In this document: positions 15,624-24,364 of the stretch, piece by piece
How the letters are laid out: every line of letters starts with the position of its first letter
Position numbering within the stretch: the stretch's first letter is position 1
NCBI GenBank assembly: GCA_003023565.1
Contig: PXSA01000009.1
Coordinates: 48,952-83,370 of the forward strand
From: Halobacteriales archaeon QS_9_68_17
GTDB taxonomy: Archaea; Halobacteriota; Halobacteria; Halobacteriales; Natronoarchaeaceae
Reading direction: 5' to 3'
Length of the DNA: 34,419 bases
Position numbers and translations under genes: made by a program
The notes under the pieces: model-generated
What the model was told of the DNA's origin: nothing
The model's input: only the letters and a program-made list of their open reading frames with translations
The model's database searches: none

Positions 15624-15950
15624 ATGGAGCGCCCGAACGAGGAGGAACCCGACGGCCCGGTCCGGGGGATCGACGGGACGTTCCGGACGCGCGACCCCGA
15701 CAGCGTCGTCGAACGCCGCTACGACCGACCGGACGTGGGGACGGTGACCGAGGTCGTCGTCTCCGGACTCGCCGCGGCGGCCGACGCGGACCCGCTCGAT
15801 CTCACGCCGCTTACGGCGTCCGTCGACCCCGATGCTCTCGACGAACTCTTCCGCCACGCCTCGTGCGACGCGATGCTCACGTTCGAACACGACGGCTACC
15901 GCGTGAGGGTCTCCGGCGAAGGGCGAGTCGTCGTCACGCCGAAGCGGTGA
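15624..15950 (+). CDS. HalOD1 output-domain protein
   Basis: A 108-residue protein. The C-terminal 75 residues are a HalOD1 domain (VVVSGLAAAADADPLDLTPL, VDPDALDELFRHA, LTFEHDGYRVRVSGEGRVVV), a haloarchaeal output module usually found alone or after signalling domains. The N-terminal 40 residues are charged and probably flexible. It follows the Bat-type regulator by 47 bases on the same strand. Function unproven; signalling is the expected role. A second stand-alone HalOD1 protein lies at 27016. Confidence 0.85.
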   Translation: MERPNEEEPDGPVRGIDGTFRTRDPDSVVERRYDRPDVGTVTEVVVSGLAAAADADPLDLTPLTASVDPDALDELFRHASCDAMLTFEHDGYRVRVSGEGRVVVTPKR

Positions 15951-16007
15951 GGACCATCGCGGCGACGCCGACGGATCGCTGAAGTGTCGCCGCGATACAG
16001 TGGCCGT

Positions 16008-16787
16008 ATGGACGTCCGCAGGGGGTTCGTCACGCAGGTCGGCATGGGCGAGGAGCTGTTCGACCGCGCGTCGAGCGCCGGCTACGACCACGTGGAACTG
16101 ATGATGGACGGCGACTGGTCCCGAGAGGCGCTCGAAGCTGACCCCGACCGCGTCGCCGACCCGCTCGACGACCACGACCTCGACCTGCTGGTCCATCTCC
16201 CGTTCGGCGGGTTCGACGTGGGATCGCCGCACGAGAAGGTCCGAGAGGGGTCCGTCGCCGAACTCGCCGCCTGCATCGAGACGGCCGGCGGTCTGGGCGC
16301 GGAGAAGGCAGTCCTTCACGCCGAGTCGAACGCCTGGGGGCCGGTCGCCGACGCCGACGACCGGATCGACCTCGTCGCCGACTCGGTCCGCGCGCTCACC
16401 GACGTGGCCGACGACGCGGGCGTGGAGGTCTGCGCCGAGAACCTCCCCCGCGCGACCCCGAGCATCCACCAGTTCGACCGCCTGGTCGACGCGACCGACG
16501 CCTCGATGACGGTCGACACCGGCCACGCGCGCATGGACGGGGTCGACGCCGGCGGGATCGCCTCGATGGTCCGGGACGACCCCGACCGGGTCTCGCACTT
16601 CCACCTCAACGACACCCGGGTGGCCGACGACGAGCACCTCCCGTTCGGTGCCGGCACTATCGACTTCGAGCGCGTCTTCGACGCCCTCCGCGCGGTCGAC
16701 TGGGAGGGGACCCTGTCGCTCGAAGTGTTCACGCTCGACTACGACTACGTCGAGACGAGCCTCGACCGACTGGACGACCTGCTGTAG
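16008..16787 (+). CDS. Sugar phosphate isomerase/epimerase-like TIM barrel
   Basis: A 259-residue protein of the AP endonuclease 2/xylose isomerase-like superfamily. Typical blocks are GYDHVELMMDG at the first strands, LDLLVHLPFGGFDVGSP, AEKAVLHAESNAWGP, VEVCAENLPRATPS with the metal-binding Glu, MTVDTGHARMDGVDA with Asp/His ligands, SHFHLNDTRVADDEHLPFGAGTIDF, and GTLSLEVFTLDYDY with the final Glu. It could act as an endonuclease IV-like or sugar isomerase-like enzyme; the sequence alone does not decide. The adjacent sugar kinase 81 bases downstream favours carbohydrate metabolism. The ATG at 16008 was chosen over an upstream in-frame GTG at 15984. Confidence 0.86.
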   Translation: MDVRRGFVTQVGMGEELFDRASSAGYDHVELMMDGDWSREALEADPDRVADPLDDHDLDLLVHLPFGGFDVGSPHEKVREGSVAELAACIETAGGLGAEKAVLHAESNAWGPVADADDRIDLVADSVRALTDVADDAGVEVCAENLPRATPSIHQFDRLVDATDASMTVDTGHARMDGVDAGGIASMVRDDPDRVSHFHLNDTRVADDEHLPFGAGTIDFERVFDALRAVDWEGTLSLEVFTLDYDYVETSLDRLDDLL

Positions 16788-16868
16788 GCCCTCCCCGACG
16801 GTCGCCCGGTCTCGGCGGGAGGGGCCGCCTCCGGCAGTTCTATTTGTGACGATCGCCCACACCCGACC

Positions 16869-17816
16869 ATGCACCACGACGTTCTCGTCGCCGGGGAGAC
16901 GCTCATCGACTTCATCCCGGAGGGTCCCGGCGCGCTCGACGAGGTCGAGGCGTTCGCTCGGCGCGCGGGCGGTGCGCCCGCGAACGTCGCCGTCGCGCTG
17001 TCGCGACTCGACGAGGTCCCGCTGTTCTGGACCCGCGTCGGCGCGGACCCGTTCGGCGACTTCCTCGCGGACACGCTCGCCGAGTACGGGGTGGCCGACC
17101 GGTTCGTCGAACGCGACCCGGGTGCCGAGACCACGCTCGCGTTCGTCACCCACGACGAGGACGCCGACCGGTCGTTCTCCTTCTACCGGGACGGCACCGC
17201 CGACACGCGGATGCGGTCGGGGACGGTGCCCGACGAGGCGCTCGACGCCGTCGAGTGGGTCCACGTCGGTGGGGTCACGCTGGCGAACGAACCGGGTAGG
17301 TCCGCCACGCTGGACCTCGCGGAGCGCGCCGCGGAGCGGGGCTGTACCGTCTCGTTCGACCCCAACGCACGCCCGGAACTCTGGGGGAGCGACGCGGAGT
17401 TCGAGACGGTCGCCGGGTGGGCGCTGGCGCTGACGGACGTGCTCAAGGCGACCCCCGAGGAACTGCGCGCCCTCGGGGTCGCGGGCGACGACCCGGAGGC
17501 GCTCGCGCGCAACGCCTGCGAGGCGGGACCGCACACGGTCCTCCTGACGCTCGGCGGCGAGGGCGCGCTCGCGGTGGCGACCGAGGACGCGCCGTGGTCG
17601 GGCACGGCCCGCCACGACGGGTATTCCGTCGACCCCGTCGACACGACCGGCGCGGGCGACGCCTTCACTGCCGGGGCTATCGCGGCGCTCGTCGAGGGCC
17701 GAAGCGTCGACGAGGCGCTGGCGTTCGCCAACGCGGTCGCGGCGACCACGACGACGGCGAAGGGCGCGATGACCGCGCTCCCCGACCGCGACTCGGTCGA
17801 GGCGTTTCGCCACTGA
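16869..17816 (+). CDS. PfkB-family sugar kinase (fructokinase-like)
   Basis: A 315-residue ribokinase-fold kinase. The N-terminal signature is visible as VAGETLIDFIPEGPGALDEVEAF followed by RRAGGAPANVAVALSRLDE. The C-terminal signature DTTGAGDAFTAGAIAAL carries the catalytic aspartate and the anion hole. FDPNARPELW and LKATPEELRALG match fructokinases. The expected reaction is ATP-dependent phosphorylation of a sugar such as fructose or 2-keto-3-deoxygluconate; the exact substrate is not determined. A T-rich element (CTATTTGTG, about 16840-16848) precedes the start, so it can be transcribed separately from the TIM-barrel gene. Confidence 0.93.
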   Translation: MHHDVLVAGETLIDFIPEGPGALDEVEAFARRAGGAPANVAVALSRLDEVPLFWTRVGADPFGDFLADTLAEYGVADRFVERDPGAETTLAFVTHDEDADRSFSFYRDGTADTRMRSGTVPDEALDAVEWVHVGGVTLANEPGRSATLDLAERAAERGCTVSFDPNARPELWGSDAEFETVAGWALALTDVLKATPEELRALGVAGDDPEALARNACEAGPHTVLLTLGGEGALAVATEDAPWSGTARHDGYSVDPVDTTGAGDAFTAGAIAALVEGRSVDEALAFANAVAATTTTAKGAMTALPDRDSVEAFRH

Positions 17817-17981
17817 CCGCCGCATGCCCTCCCCGCCCCACGCTGCCGGCGACTGTCGGGGCGTCGACGCACGATCCGTCCCTGGCGTATCGACACGCGG
17901 TCAGCGGCTTCACGCGCCCGACGATGACCGGACTGCCGGTACCACCGACCGTTTTTGTGTACGCGGAGTGATGCTGCCGAT

Positions 17982-18458
17982 GTGCATCCGACAGCCGAAC
18001 GGTTCGCAGAGCGGGCGCACCAGGAGCACGGTCTCGACGTCGACGTGACGGAGTTCCCGGCGGGGACCAAGACCGCGGCGGACGCCGCGAACGCCGTCGG
18101 ATGCGACGTCGACCAGATCGTCAAGAGCATCGTCATGCGGGCCGACGACGACCTCCTCGTCGCGCTCACGAGCGGCGCGAACCGGGTCAGCGAGGAGCGA
18201 CTGGCGGAGCACGCGGCGGTGCCCGCCGACGCCGTCGAACCGGCCGCTCCGGCCATGGTGAAGGACCGCCTCGGCTGGTCCATCGGGGGCGTGCCGCCGG
18301 TGTGTCACGACGAGGACGTACCGGTGCTGTTCGACGACACTTTCGAGAACTACGACACGGTGTGGGCCGCGGCCGGCACCCCCGACGCGGTGTTTCCCGT
18401 CGCCCCGGAGCGGCTCCTGACCGAGAGCGGCGCGACGGTCGTCGACGTCACCGAGTGA
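17982..18458 (+). CDS. YbaK/EbsC-family aminoacyl-tRNA deacylase
   Basis: A 158-residue protein beginning at GTG 17982 (VHPTAERFAERAHQEHG). TTTTTG at 17952-17957 is placed about 27 bases upstream, so this start fits a leaderless mRNA better than the in-frame TTG at 17955. Family blocks are VTEFPAGTKTAADAANAVGC, DQIVKSIVMRADDDLLVALTSGANRV and GWSIGGVPPVCHDEDVPVLFDDTF. Members hydrolyse mischarged tRNAs (Cys-tRNA-Pro, Ala-tRNA-Pro and similar) in trans. It is a full-length member. A broken gene lies convergent just downstream. Confidence 0.92.
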   Translation: MHPTAERFAERAHQEHGLDVDVTEFPAGTKTAADAANAVGCDVDQIVKSIVMRADDDLLVALTSGANRVSEERLAEHAAVPADAVEPAAPAMVKDRLGWSIGGVPPVCHDEDVPVLFDDTFENYDTVWAAAGTPDAVFPVAPERLLTESGATVVDVTE

Positions 18459-18463
18459 CCGCG

Positions 18464-18762
18464 CCCTCGGTGGTGGTCCCGTCGGAGCCGTCCCCCCCCG
18501 TCGCCCGTCCGCCCGAGCGAGACGAGAGCGGTGTAGCAGGCGTTCGGCGCGGAGGCGACGCCCTCGACGACGACCCGGCCCTCGGACTCGTCGGAGCGCA
18601 CGCTCGCTGGCTCCCGTTGCCACACCCCCGATCGCGTCTCTCGAACTCGGTGTCCGTGACCGTGGGCGGCGACCCTCCGGCGGTCACCGCGCCGGAGGCC
18701 ACCAGTCCGCCGCCTCGTATCCGGCGTCTCGACGACCGGGCTGGAGTTCCTTCGAGCCTGGA
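18464..18762 (-). pseudogene. Frameshifted remnant of a Tat-exported protein
   Basis: Read on the minus strand, one frame gives SSRRRIRGGGLVASGAVTAG, a twin-arginine signal peptide, then SPPTVTDTEFERRDRGCGNG. Near 18622 the meaningful reading moves to another frame: ASVRSDESEGRVVVEGVAS and APNACYTALVSLGRTG. A run of seven or more G around 18490 breaks it again. The pattern (RDRGCGNG ... GRVVVEG ... APNACYTA) is that of a family of secreted haloarchaeal proteins I have seen but cannot name. No ATG precedes the Arg pair. The C-terminus is missing where the deacylase gene begins on the other strand. At least two frameshifts make it a pseudogene unless they are sequencing errors. Confidence 0.65.
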
Positions 18763-18840
18763 GACCCCTCTGCGAACCGATTTTTCACCGTGCGGGAAGA
18801 GTCGGGTCTTTATTGACTCGCCCCGACGTACGTCCGAACG

Positions 18841-20943
18841 ATGGGATCGCTATCGGAACTGTTCGCGCCCGAGAGCGTCGCCGTCGTCGGCGCTACCGAC
18901 CGCGAGGGGTCGGTCGGTCGGGCGATTCTCACGAACTTGCGCGACGATTTCGACGGTCGGATCGTCCCGGTAAACCCCGGTCGGGAGTCGGTGCTCGGCT
19001 TCGACTGTTACCCGGACGTCGGCAGCGTTCCGGACGGGCCGCCGGACCTCGCGGTGGTGGTCGTCCCGCCGGACATCGCCGTCGACGCCGTCCGCGAGGC
19101 CGGCGAGTCCGGCGTCCGGAACGTCGTCGTCATCACCGCCGGGTTCAGCGAGACCGGCGGCGAGGGTGCCGGCCGCGAGCGAGACCTCGTCGCCGTCGCC
19201 GAGGAGTACGACCTGAGCCTCGTCGGTCCGAACAGCCTCGGGGTGATGAGCACGCCCGTCGGGATGAACGCGACGTTCGGTCCCGAGAACGCGACGCCCG
19301 GGTCGCTCTCGTTCATGAGCCAGTCGGGGGCGTTCATCACGGCCGTGCTCGACTGGGCAAACGACCAGGACCTGGGCTTCAACGACGTCGTCTCGCTGGG
19401 TAACGAGGCCGTGCTCGACGAGACGGACCTGATCGAACACTGGGGCGACGACCCCGACACCGACGTGATCATCGGCTACCTCGAAGGGATCGACGACGGG
19501 CGGGCGTTCATCGAGACCGCCCGCGAGGTGACGGACGACACGCCCATCGTCCTCGTGAAGTCCGGCCGGACGGACGCCGGCGCGCAGGCCGCCTCCTCGC
19601 ACACCGGCTCCATCGCCGGGAGCGACGAGGCGTACGAGGCCGGTCTCGAACAGGCCGGCGTCCAGCGCGTCGAGACGGTACAGGAACTGTTCGACTACGC
19701 CCGCGCGCTGTCCGGCCAGCCGCTCCCCGAGCGCGACGACGTGGCCGTCGTCACGAACGCCGGCGGCCCCGGCGTGATGGCCACCGACGCCATCGGCGAC
19801 TCGCGGCTCTCGCTCGCCTCGTTCTCGGACGGCACCATCGACGCCTTGCAGGACGCGCTGCCCGACGAGGCGAACGTGTACAACCCGGTCGACACGATCG
19901 GTGACGCCGACGTGGAGCGCTTCCACGAGGCGATAGACGTCGCGCTGGGCGACGACGGCGTCGGCGCGGCGGTCGTCGTCTCCGCGCCCACCGCCGTACT
20001 GGAGTTCGAGGACCTCGCCGAGGCCGTCGTCGACCTGCAGGCGAGACACGGTAAACCGGTCGTCACCTGCCTGATGGGCGGCGAGAGCACCGAACCGGCC
20101 GCCGACGTGCTTCGCGAGAGCGGGATCCCGAACTACTTCGACCCCGCACGCGGGGTGCGGAGCCTCGAAGCGCTCTCGGGGTACCGGGACGTTCGAACGA
20201 CCGAGGTCGAACCCCCCGCCGAGTTCGACGGCGACCGGGAGCGCGCCCGCGAGATACTCGAACGCGCCGAACGGCGCGGCGACAACCGCCTCGGCGTGGA
20301 GGCGATGGGCCTGCTCGACGCGTACGGCATCCCCACGCCCGAGGGCGACGTGGTCGACGACCCGGCCGACGCGGTCGCGGTCGCGCAGTCGATCGACGGG
20401 CCGGTCGTGATGAAGATCGTCAGCCCCGACATCCTCCACAAGTCCGACATCGGCGGCGTGAAAGTCGGCGTCGAGAACGAGGCGGTGCACGACGCCTACG
20501 AGGACCTCGTCACCCGCGCCCGGAACTACCAGCCGGAAGCGAACGTCCTCGGCGTGCAGGTTCAGGAGATGGCCGACCTGGAGGAAGGCACCGAGACGAT
20601 CGTCGGGATGAACCGCGACCCGCAGTTCGGCCCGCTGGTCCTGTTCGGCCTCGGCGGCATCTCCGTCGAGGTCATCGAGGACACGACCGTCCGCGTCGCG
20701 CCGCTGGGGCGCGACGAGGCGGCGGCGATGGTCGACGAGATCGAGGCCGCGCCGCTGCTGCGTGGCGCTCGCGGGCGCACGCCCGCCGACGAGGACGCCG
20801 TCGTCGAGACGATACAGCGCCTCTCACAGCTCGTGACGGACTTCCCCGCGATACTCGAACTGGACATCAACCCGCTTGTCGCCGGCCCGGACGGCGCTCG
20901 GGCGGTCGACATCAGACTCACCGTAGACACCGACACGCTATGA
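18841..20943 (+). CDS. Acetate/acyl-CoA ligase (ADP-forming), fused alpha-beta
   Basis: A 700-residue ADP-forming acyl-CoA synthetase in the fused arrangement. Residues 1-130 are the CoA-binding Rossmann domain (LFAPESVAVVGATDREGSVG). The succinyl-CoA ligase-like domains follow, with the phosphorylated histidine in SSHTGSIAGSDEAYEAG. A DDVAVVTNAGGPGVMATDA subdomain comes next, and from about residue 470 an ATP-grasp module (LLDAYGIPTPEGDVVDD, GPVVMKIVSPDILHKSDIGG, ELDINPLVAGPDG). It converts acetyl-CoA or another acyl-CoA, ADP and Pi to acid, ATP and CoA. The promoter TTTATTGA (about 18809-18816) lies about 28 bases upstream. The stop overlaps the next start by 4 bases. Confidence 0.95.
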   Translation: MGSLSELFAPESVAVVGATDREGSVGRAILTNLRDDFDGRIVPVNPGRESVLGFDCYPDVGSVPDGPPDLAVVVVPPDIAVDAVREAGESGVRNVVVITAGFSETGGEGAGRERDLVAVAEEYDLSLVGPNSLGVMSTPVGMNATFGPENATPGSLSFMSQSGAFITAVLDWANDQDLGFNDVVSLGNEAVLDETDLIEHWGDDPDTDVIIGYLEGIDDGRAFIETAREVTDDTPIVLVKSGRTDAGAQAASSHTGSIAGSDEAYEAGLEQAGVQRVETVQELFDYARALSGQPLPERDDVAVVTNAGGPGVMATDAIGDSRLSLASFSDGTIDALQDALPDEANVYNPVDTIGDADVERFHEAIDVALGDDGVGAAVVVSAPTAVLEFEDLAEAVVDLQARHGKPVVTCLMGGESTEPAADVLRESGIPNYFDPARGVRSLEALSGYRDVRTTEVEPPAEFDGDRERAREILERAERRGDNRLGVEAMGLLDAYGIPTPEGDVVDDPADAVAVAQSIDGPVVMKIVSPDILHKSDIGGVKVGVENEAVHDAYEDLVTRARNYQPEANVLGVQVQEMADLEEGTETIVGMNRDPQFGPLVLFGLGGISVEVIEDTTVRVAPLGRDEAAAMVDEIEAAPLLRGARGRTPADEDAVVETIQRLSQLVTDFPAILELDINPLVAGPDGARAVDIRLTVDTDTL

Positions 20944-22001
20944 CTCACGCAACGCTCGTCACTTCGATCGATGAGAGCACCGGCAAGACCGCCATCACCC
21001 TCGCGCTCGCGCAACTCGCCGCGGAGGCCGGGGAGGAGGTGGGCTACATGAAGCCGAAGGGCACCCGCCTGCAGAGCAACGTCGGGAAGACGCTCGACGG
21101 GGACCCCATGCTGGCCCGCGACGTGCTCGGCCTCGACGCCGAGATGCACCAGATGGAGCCGATCGTCTACTCCCCGACGTTCGTGGAGCAGGCGGTCCGC
21201 GGCAAGGAAGACCCCGCCGAACTCCGCGAGACGGTCGCGGAGCAGTTCGACGCGCTCGCCGCCGACAAGGACCACGTGTTCGTCGAGGGCGGCGGGAGCC
21301 TCACCACCGGCGGGATCATCGACCTGACCGACGACGCGGTCGCGGAGGTGATCGACGCGCGGGTCGTCCTCGTCGCCACCTACGAGCGGCCGACGGACGT
21401 CGACGACGTGGTCGCCGCGGCCGACCGCCTCGGCGACCGCCTCGACGGCGTCGTGTTCAACCTCGTCGCGGACGCCGACTACGACGAACTGGAGACGGAC
21501 GTAGTCCCCTTCCTCGAAGGCCGGGGGACCCCCGTCGAGGGAGTGCTGCCCCGCGAGCGCGACCTCGCCGGCGTCACCGTCGGCGACCTCGCGGACGAGC
21601 TCGGCGCGCAGGTGCTGACGGAGGTCCCTACGGGCGAGTACGTCGAGCGCTTCAGCGTCGGCGCGATGGGGTCCGACGAGGCGCTCCGGCACTTCCGCCG
21701 GACGAAGGACGCGGCCGTCATCACCGGCGGCGACCGCGCCGACATCCACACCGCGGCGCTGGAAGCGCCCGGCGTGAAGTGTCTGATCCTCACCGGCGGC
21801 CACCGGCCGTCGGGCGCGGTCGTCGGGAAGGCGGCCGAGAAGGGCGTGCCGATCCTGCTCGTGCAGACCGACACGCTGACCACGGTCGACCGCGCCGAGG
21901 AGGTCGTCCGCTCCGGGCGCACCCGCGACGCCGAGACCGTCGACGCGATGCAGGCCCTCCTCGCCGACCACGCCGACGTGGACGGCCTGCTCGGGCACTG
22001 A
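20940..22001 (+). CDS. Phosphotransacetylase-like protein (BioD-type P-loop + DRTGG)
   Basis: A 353-residue protein. Residues 1-210 are a dethiobiotin-synthetase-like P-loop domain (ATLVTSIDESTGKTAITLAL, with the modified Walker A STGKT; DHVFVEGGGSLTTGG). The remainder is a DRTGG domain (FSVGAMGSDEALRHFRRTKD, AAVITGGDRADIHTAALEA, GVKCLILTGGHRPSGAVVGKAAEKG). This is the N-terminal architecture of long phosphotransacetylases but lacks the catalytic PTA_PTB domain, so it is more likely a regulator or sensor than an enzyme. ATGA overlap with the acyl-CoA synthetase gene indicates coupled translation and a role in the same acetyl-CoA/acetate step. Confidence 0.9.
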   Translation: MTHATLVTSIDESTGKTAITLALAQLAAEAGEEVGYMKPKGTRLQSNVGKTLDGDPMLARDVLGLDAEMHQMEPIVYSPTFVEQAVRGKEDPAELRETVAEQFDALAADKDHVFVEGGGSLTTGGIIDLTDDAVAEVIDARVVLVATYERPTDVDDVVAAADRLGDRLDGVVFNLVADADYDELETDVVPFLEGRGTPVEGVLPRERDLAGVTVGDLADELGAQVLTEVPTGEYVERFSVGAMGSDEALRHFRRTKDAAVITGGDRADIHTAALEAPGVKCLILTGGHRPSGAVVGKAAEKGVPILLVQTDTLTTVDRAEEVVRSGRTRDAETVDAMQALLADHADVDGLLGH

Positions 22002-22081
22002 CCGGCGGCCGCCGGGCGACTCGCTCGCCCGACCTCTCGGTGATCGCAAGGAATACGCCCGTCGCGGCGGAACCCGCGGCC

Positions 22082-22726
22082 ATGCAACCGCGGGCCGTCT
22101 ACTTCAACCTGGACCTGACGCTCACGCGGATGGAGCGACCGTTCGACGCGCTCACGGTCGAGGTGCTACAACGCGCGGAGGTACCGGACCCCCACATCGA
22201 CCCGACGCGGCACTCGAACCTCTTTTTCGACCGCTTCCTCGACCTCGACCCCGACCCGTTCGCCGGCGCGTACGAGGCCTACTTCGACGAACTGGACGCC
22301 GAGGTGGAGATGGACCCCGCCGAGGCCGCCCGGATCCGCAAGCAACTGGAGGTCGACGCCGTCCGCCCCGCGGTCGACGACCTCCCCGGCCTGATCGGGG
22401 CGGTCGGCGAGGAACACCCCGTGGGCGTCCTCACCAGCGGCGTGCCGGACCTCCAGCGCGCCAAACTGGAGTCGCTGGGCGTCCTCGACGCGGTCGACGA
22501 CGTGGTGGTCTCCTACGAACTCGACGCGACGAAGGCGAGCGGCGACCTGTTCGCCGCCGCGGAGGGCCGCCTCGGGGCCGAGGAGAGCGACGCCGCGGCG
22601 TACGTCTACGTCTCGAACCACGACTCCGACGTAGAGGCGGCGAAGGCTGCCGGCTGGACGGCGGTGCGGGCCGATGCGGCCGACCTGGCGGACGATCCGC
22701 TCGGATACCTCGACGACGCGCTGTAA
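22082..22726 (+). CDS. HAD-superfamily protein with altered nucleophile
   Basis: A 214-residue HAD-fold protein with a helical cap (residues 20-90). Motif I reads VYFNLDLTLTRME, so the position of the nucleophilic aspartate is Asn9 and only Asp11 is kept. Motif II is GVLTSGVPDLQRAKLESLG. A lysine occurs in LDATKASGDLF. Motif IV is YVYVSNHDSDVEAAKAAGWTAV, where the usual GD has become SNHDSD. Activity by the standard phospho-aspartate mechanism is doubtful; it may bind a phosphorylated ligand or be a haloarchaeal variant. It lies 80 bases after the DRTGG gene and may share its transcript. Confidence 0.82.
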   Translation: MQPRAVYFNLDLTLTRMERPFDALTVEVLQRAEVPDPHIDPTRHSNLFFDRFLDLDPDPFAGAYEAYFDELDAEVEMDPAEAARIRKQLEVDAVRPAVDDLPGLIGAVGEEHPVGVLTSGVPDLQRAKLESLGVLDAVDDVVVSYELDATKASGDLFAAAEGRLGAEESDAAAYVYVSNHDSDVEAAKAAGWTAVRADAADLADDPLGYLDDAL

Positions 22727-23224
22727 CGCCGCCGCGCCCGGCCGACGCCTTTGTTCACGGGAGCCGAGCCCGGATTCATGACTCCCGTCGGACAGGTCGG
22801 CGTCCTGTACGCTCACGGCTCTCCGCCGACGCCCGCAGACGCCATGATACCGGCGACGGTCGCCCATAGTGGTTGCGCTCCCGCTGTCCGTCATCGCCGC
22901 GCCGACGGCTATCCGTATCGTGCGACCGGAAAAGCGCCGGCGACGCCGCTGCCGAAGTCGAGTTCGCGAAAAGCGGACGGAGCCACCGAAGGGGGCTCTA
23001 CCCCGCTTCGTCGTGCCGACCCGGGCAAGTCGGCTCGACGTGCTGCCGGTTGTCAGAGGCACCCCGGCACCTACTAATAATCACAGCATCTATTATAACA
23101 TCACCTCTCGACCAACCGCCCATCCGATGATTGGATGTATATAAATTTTTCCACGGTGGTCGGGGTTCAGGCAACACCGTCCGACCATCCGAACACTCAA
23201 CCTGAGAGGGACCGGATCGGTAGT
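22727..23224. other. Intergenic region of about 500 bases
   Basis: I see no convincing coding frame here. The first 340 bases are GC-rich and lack codon-bias structure in any frame. The last 160 bases are strikingly AT-rich (23070-23155), with TATTATAAC and ATATAAATTTTT segments that can act as promoter elements, and a short hairpin CATCC...GGATG around 23122-23138. The distance from the ATATAAATTTTT element to ATG 23225 is about 75 bases, so the aminotransferase mRNA would have a leader, or a small RNA starts here. Confidence 0.5.
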
Positions 23225-24328
23225 ATGGTTCCCACGGTCGAGTACATCGAGTGGATACGCGGACGGCCCGACGCGGTCGCCCACGACCTCGGGTCGAGCG
23301 GGTTGTTCGCCGCGACGGGCGAAAACGGCGTCGTTCCGGAGGAGTTGCGCGGACTGGACGACCCCGCGGACGGCCCTGACCTGCGGGCGCGACTGGCCGA
23401 ACGCTACGGCGTCGACAGGGGGGGCGTCCTCCTGACCGCGGGCGCGACGACGGCGAACGTCGTGGCCGCGATCGCTGCGGCGGAACTGGGCGGGAGCGAG
23501 GACACGCGGACGGGACTCGTCGAGAAGCCGACGTACGAACCGCTCATCGACTCTCCTCGACTGTTCGGCGTCGACATCGATCGCTTCCGTCGACGGTCCG
23601 ACAGCGGGTACGCGCTCGACCCGGAGCGAGTCGACGCGGCGGCGACCGAGGACACCGCGTTCGTCACGGTCACCAATCGTCACAACCCCTCCGGAAGGCT
23701 GGCCGCCCGCGAGACGCTCTCGGCGGTCGCGGACGCGGCCGCCGAGCGGGACGCGCTGTTGCACGTCGACGAGGTGTACGCGCCGTACGTCCGCGACGAC
23801 GGGGACGGCCCGTTCGGCGGCGTCACCGCGGCCGGCCTCCCGGACACCGTCGTCACGGGGTCGCTGACGAAGTTCTTCGGGCTCGACGGCCTACGCGCCG
23901 GCTGGGTCGTCGGCGACCCGGAGGTCGTCGACGCCGCCCGCTCCGCTGCGACGCACTTCGCGGACCCCTCGACGCCGAGCGTCGCTCTCGCGGAACGGGC
24001 GCTCGAACACGCGGACGAACTGGCGGCGTCCGCCCGGGAGCGCGTCGCGGCCAACCACGACCTGCTCGCGGACTTCGTCGCCGGCCGCGACGACCTCGAC
24101 GGCCGCGTGTTCGCGGACGCCACGTACGCCTTCCTCGACCCGCGCGGCGTCGACGGGTCGACGGTCACCGAGGCCGCGCTGGAGCGGGACCTCCTCGTCG
24201 TCCCCGGTCGCTTCTTCGAGGACGAGGAGCGGTTCCGGGTGGGCCTCGGGTGCGGTCCCGAACGGATGCGAGCGGCCCTGAACGTCCTCGGCGAGACGCT
24301 CGACGACGTCACCGTGGCGGCCGTCTGA
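23225..24328 (+). CDS. PLP-dependent aminotransferase class I/II
   Basis: A 367-residue fold-type I enzyme. VLLTAGATTANVVAAIAAAEL is the cofactor phosphate-binding region. VTNRHNPSGR carries the Asn that contacts the PLP ring, HVDEVYAPYV the Asp that contacts the pyridine nitrogen, and VTGSLTKFFGLDGLRAGWVVG the Schiff-base lysine. The C-terminal domain contains the substrate-binding Arg in EERFRVGLGCG. The short length and N-terminus resemble histidinol-phosphate or threonine-phosphate decarboxylase-like aminotransferases of haloarchaea; the substrate cannot be assigned. It is followed after 36 bases by the PRC-barrel gene. Confidence 0.9.
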   Translation: MVPTVEYIEWIRGRPDAVAHDLGSSGLFAATGENGVVPEELRGLDDPADGPDLRARLAERYGVDRGGVLLTAGATTANVVAAIAAAELGGSEDTRTGLVEKPTYEPLIDSPRLFGVDIDRFRRRSDSGYALDPERVDAAATEDTAFVTVTNRHNPSGRLAARETLSAVADAAAERDALLHVDEVYAPYVRDDGDGPFGGVTAAGLPDTVVTGSLTKFFGLDGLRAGWVVGDPEVVDAARSAATHFADPSTPSVALAERALEHADELAASARERVAANHDLLADFVAGRDDLDGRVFADATYAFLDPRGVDGSTVTEAALERDLLVVPGRFFEDEERFRVGLGCGPERMRAALNVLGETLDDVTVAAV

Positions 24329-24364
24329 CCAACAATTAAGGTACGTCCGGTACACCGAACCTGT

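Noticed and set aside
15519..17825. A 768-codon minus-strand open frame
   Set aside because: It covers the Bat, HalOD1, TIM-barrel and PfkB genes in antisense; its Arg-rich composition is not that of a haloarchaeal protein.
23100..23160. AT-rich block with short inverted repeat considered as a replication origin
   Set aside because: No repeated ORB-like elements and no orc1/cdc6 gene nearby; it is explained by an AT-rich promoter region.
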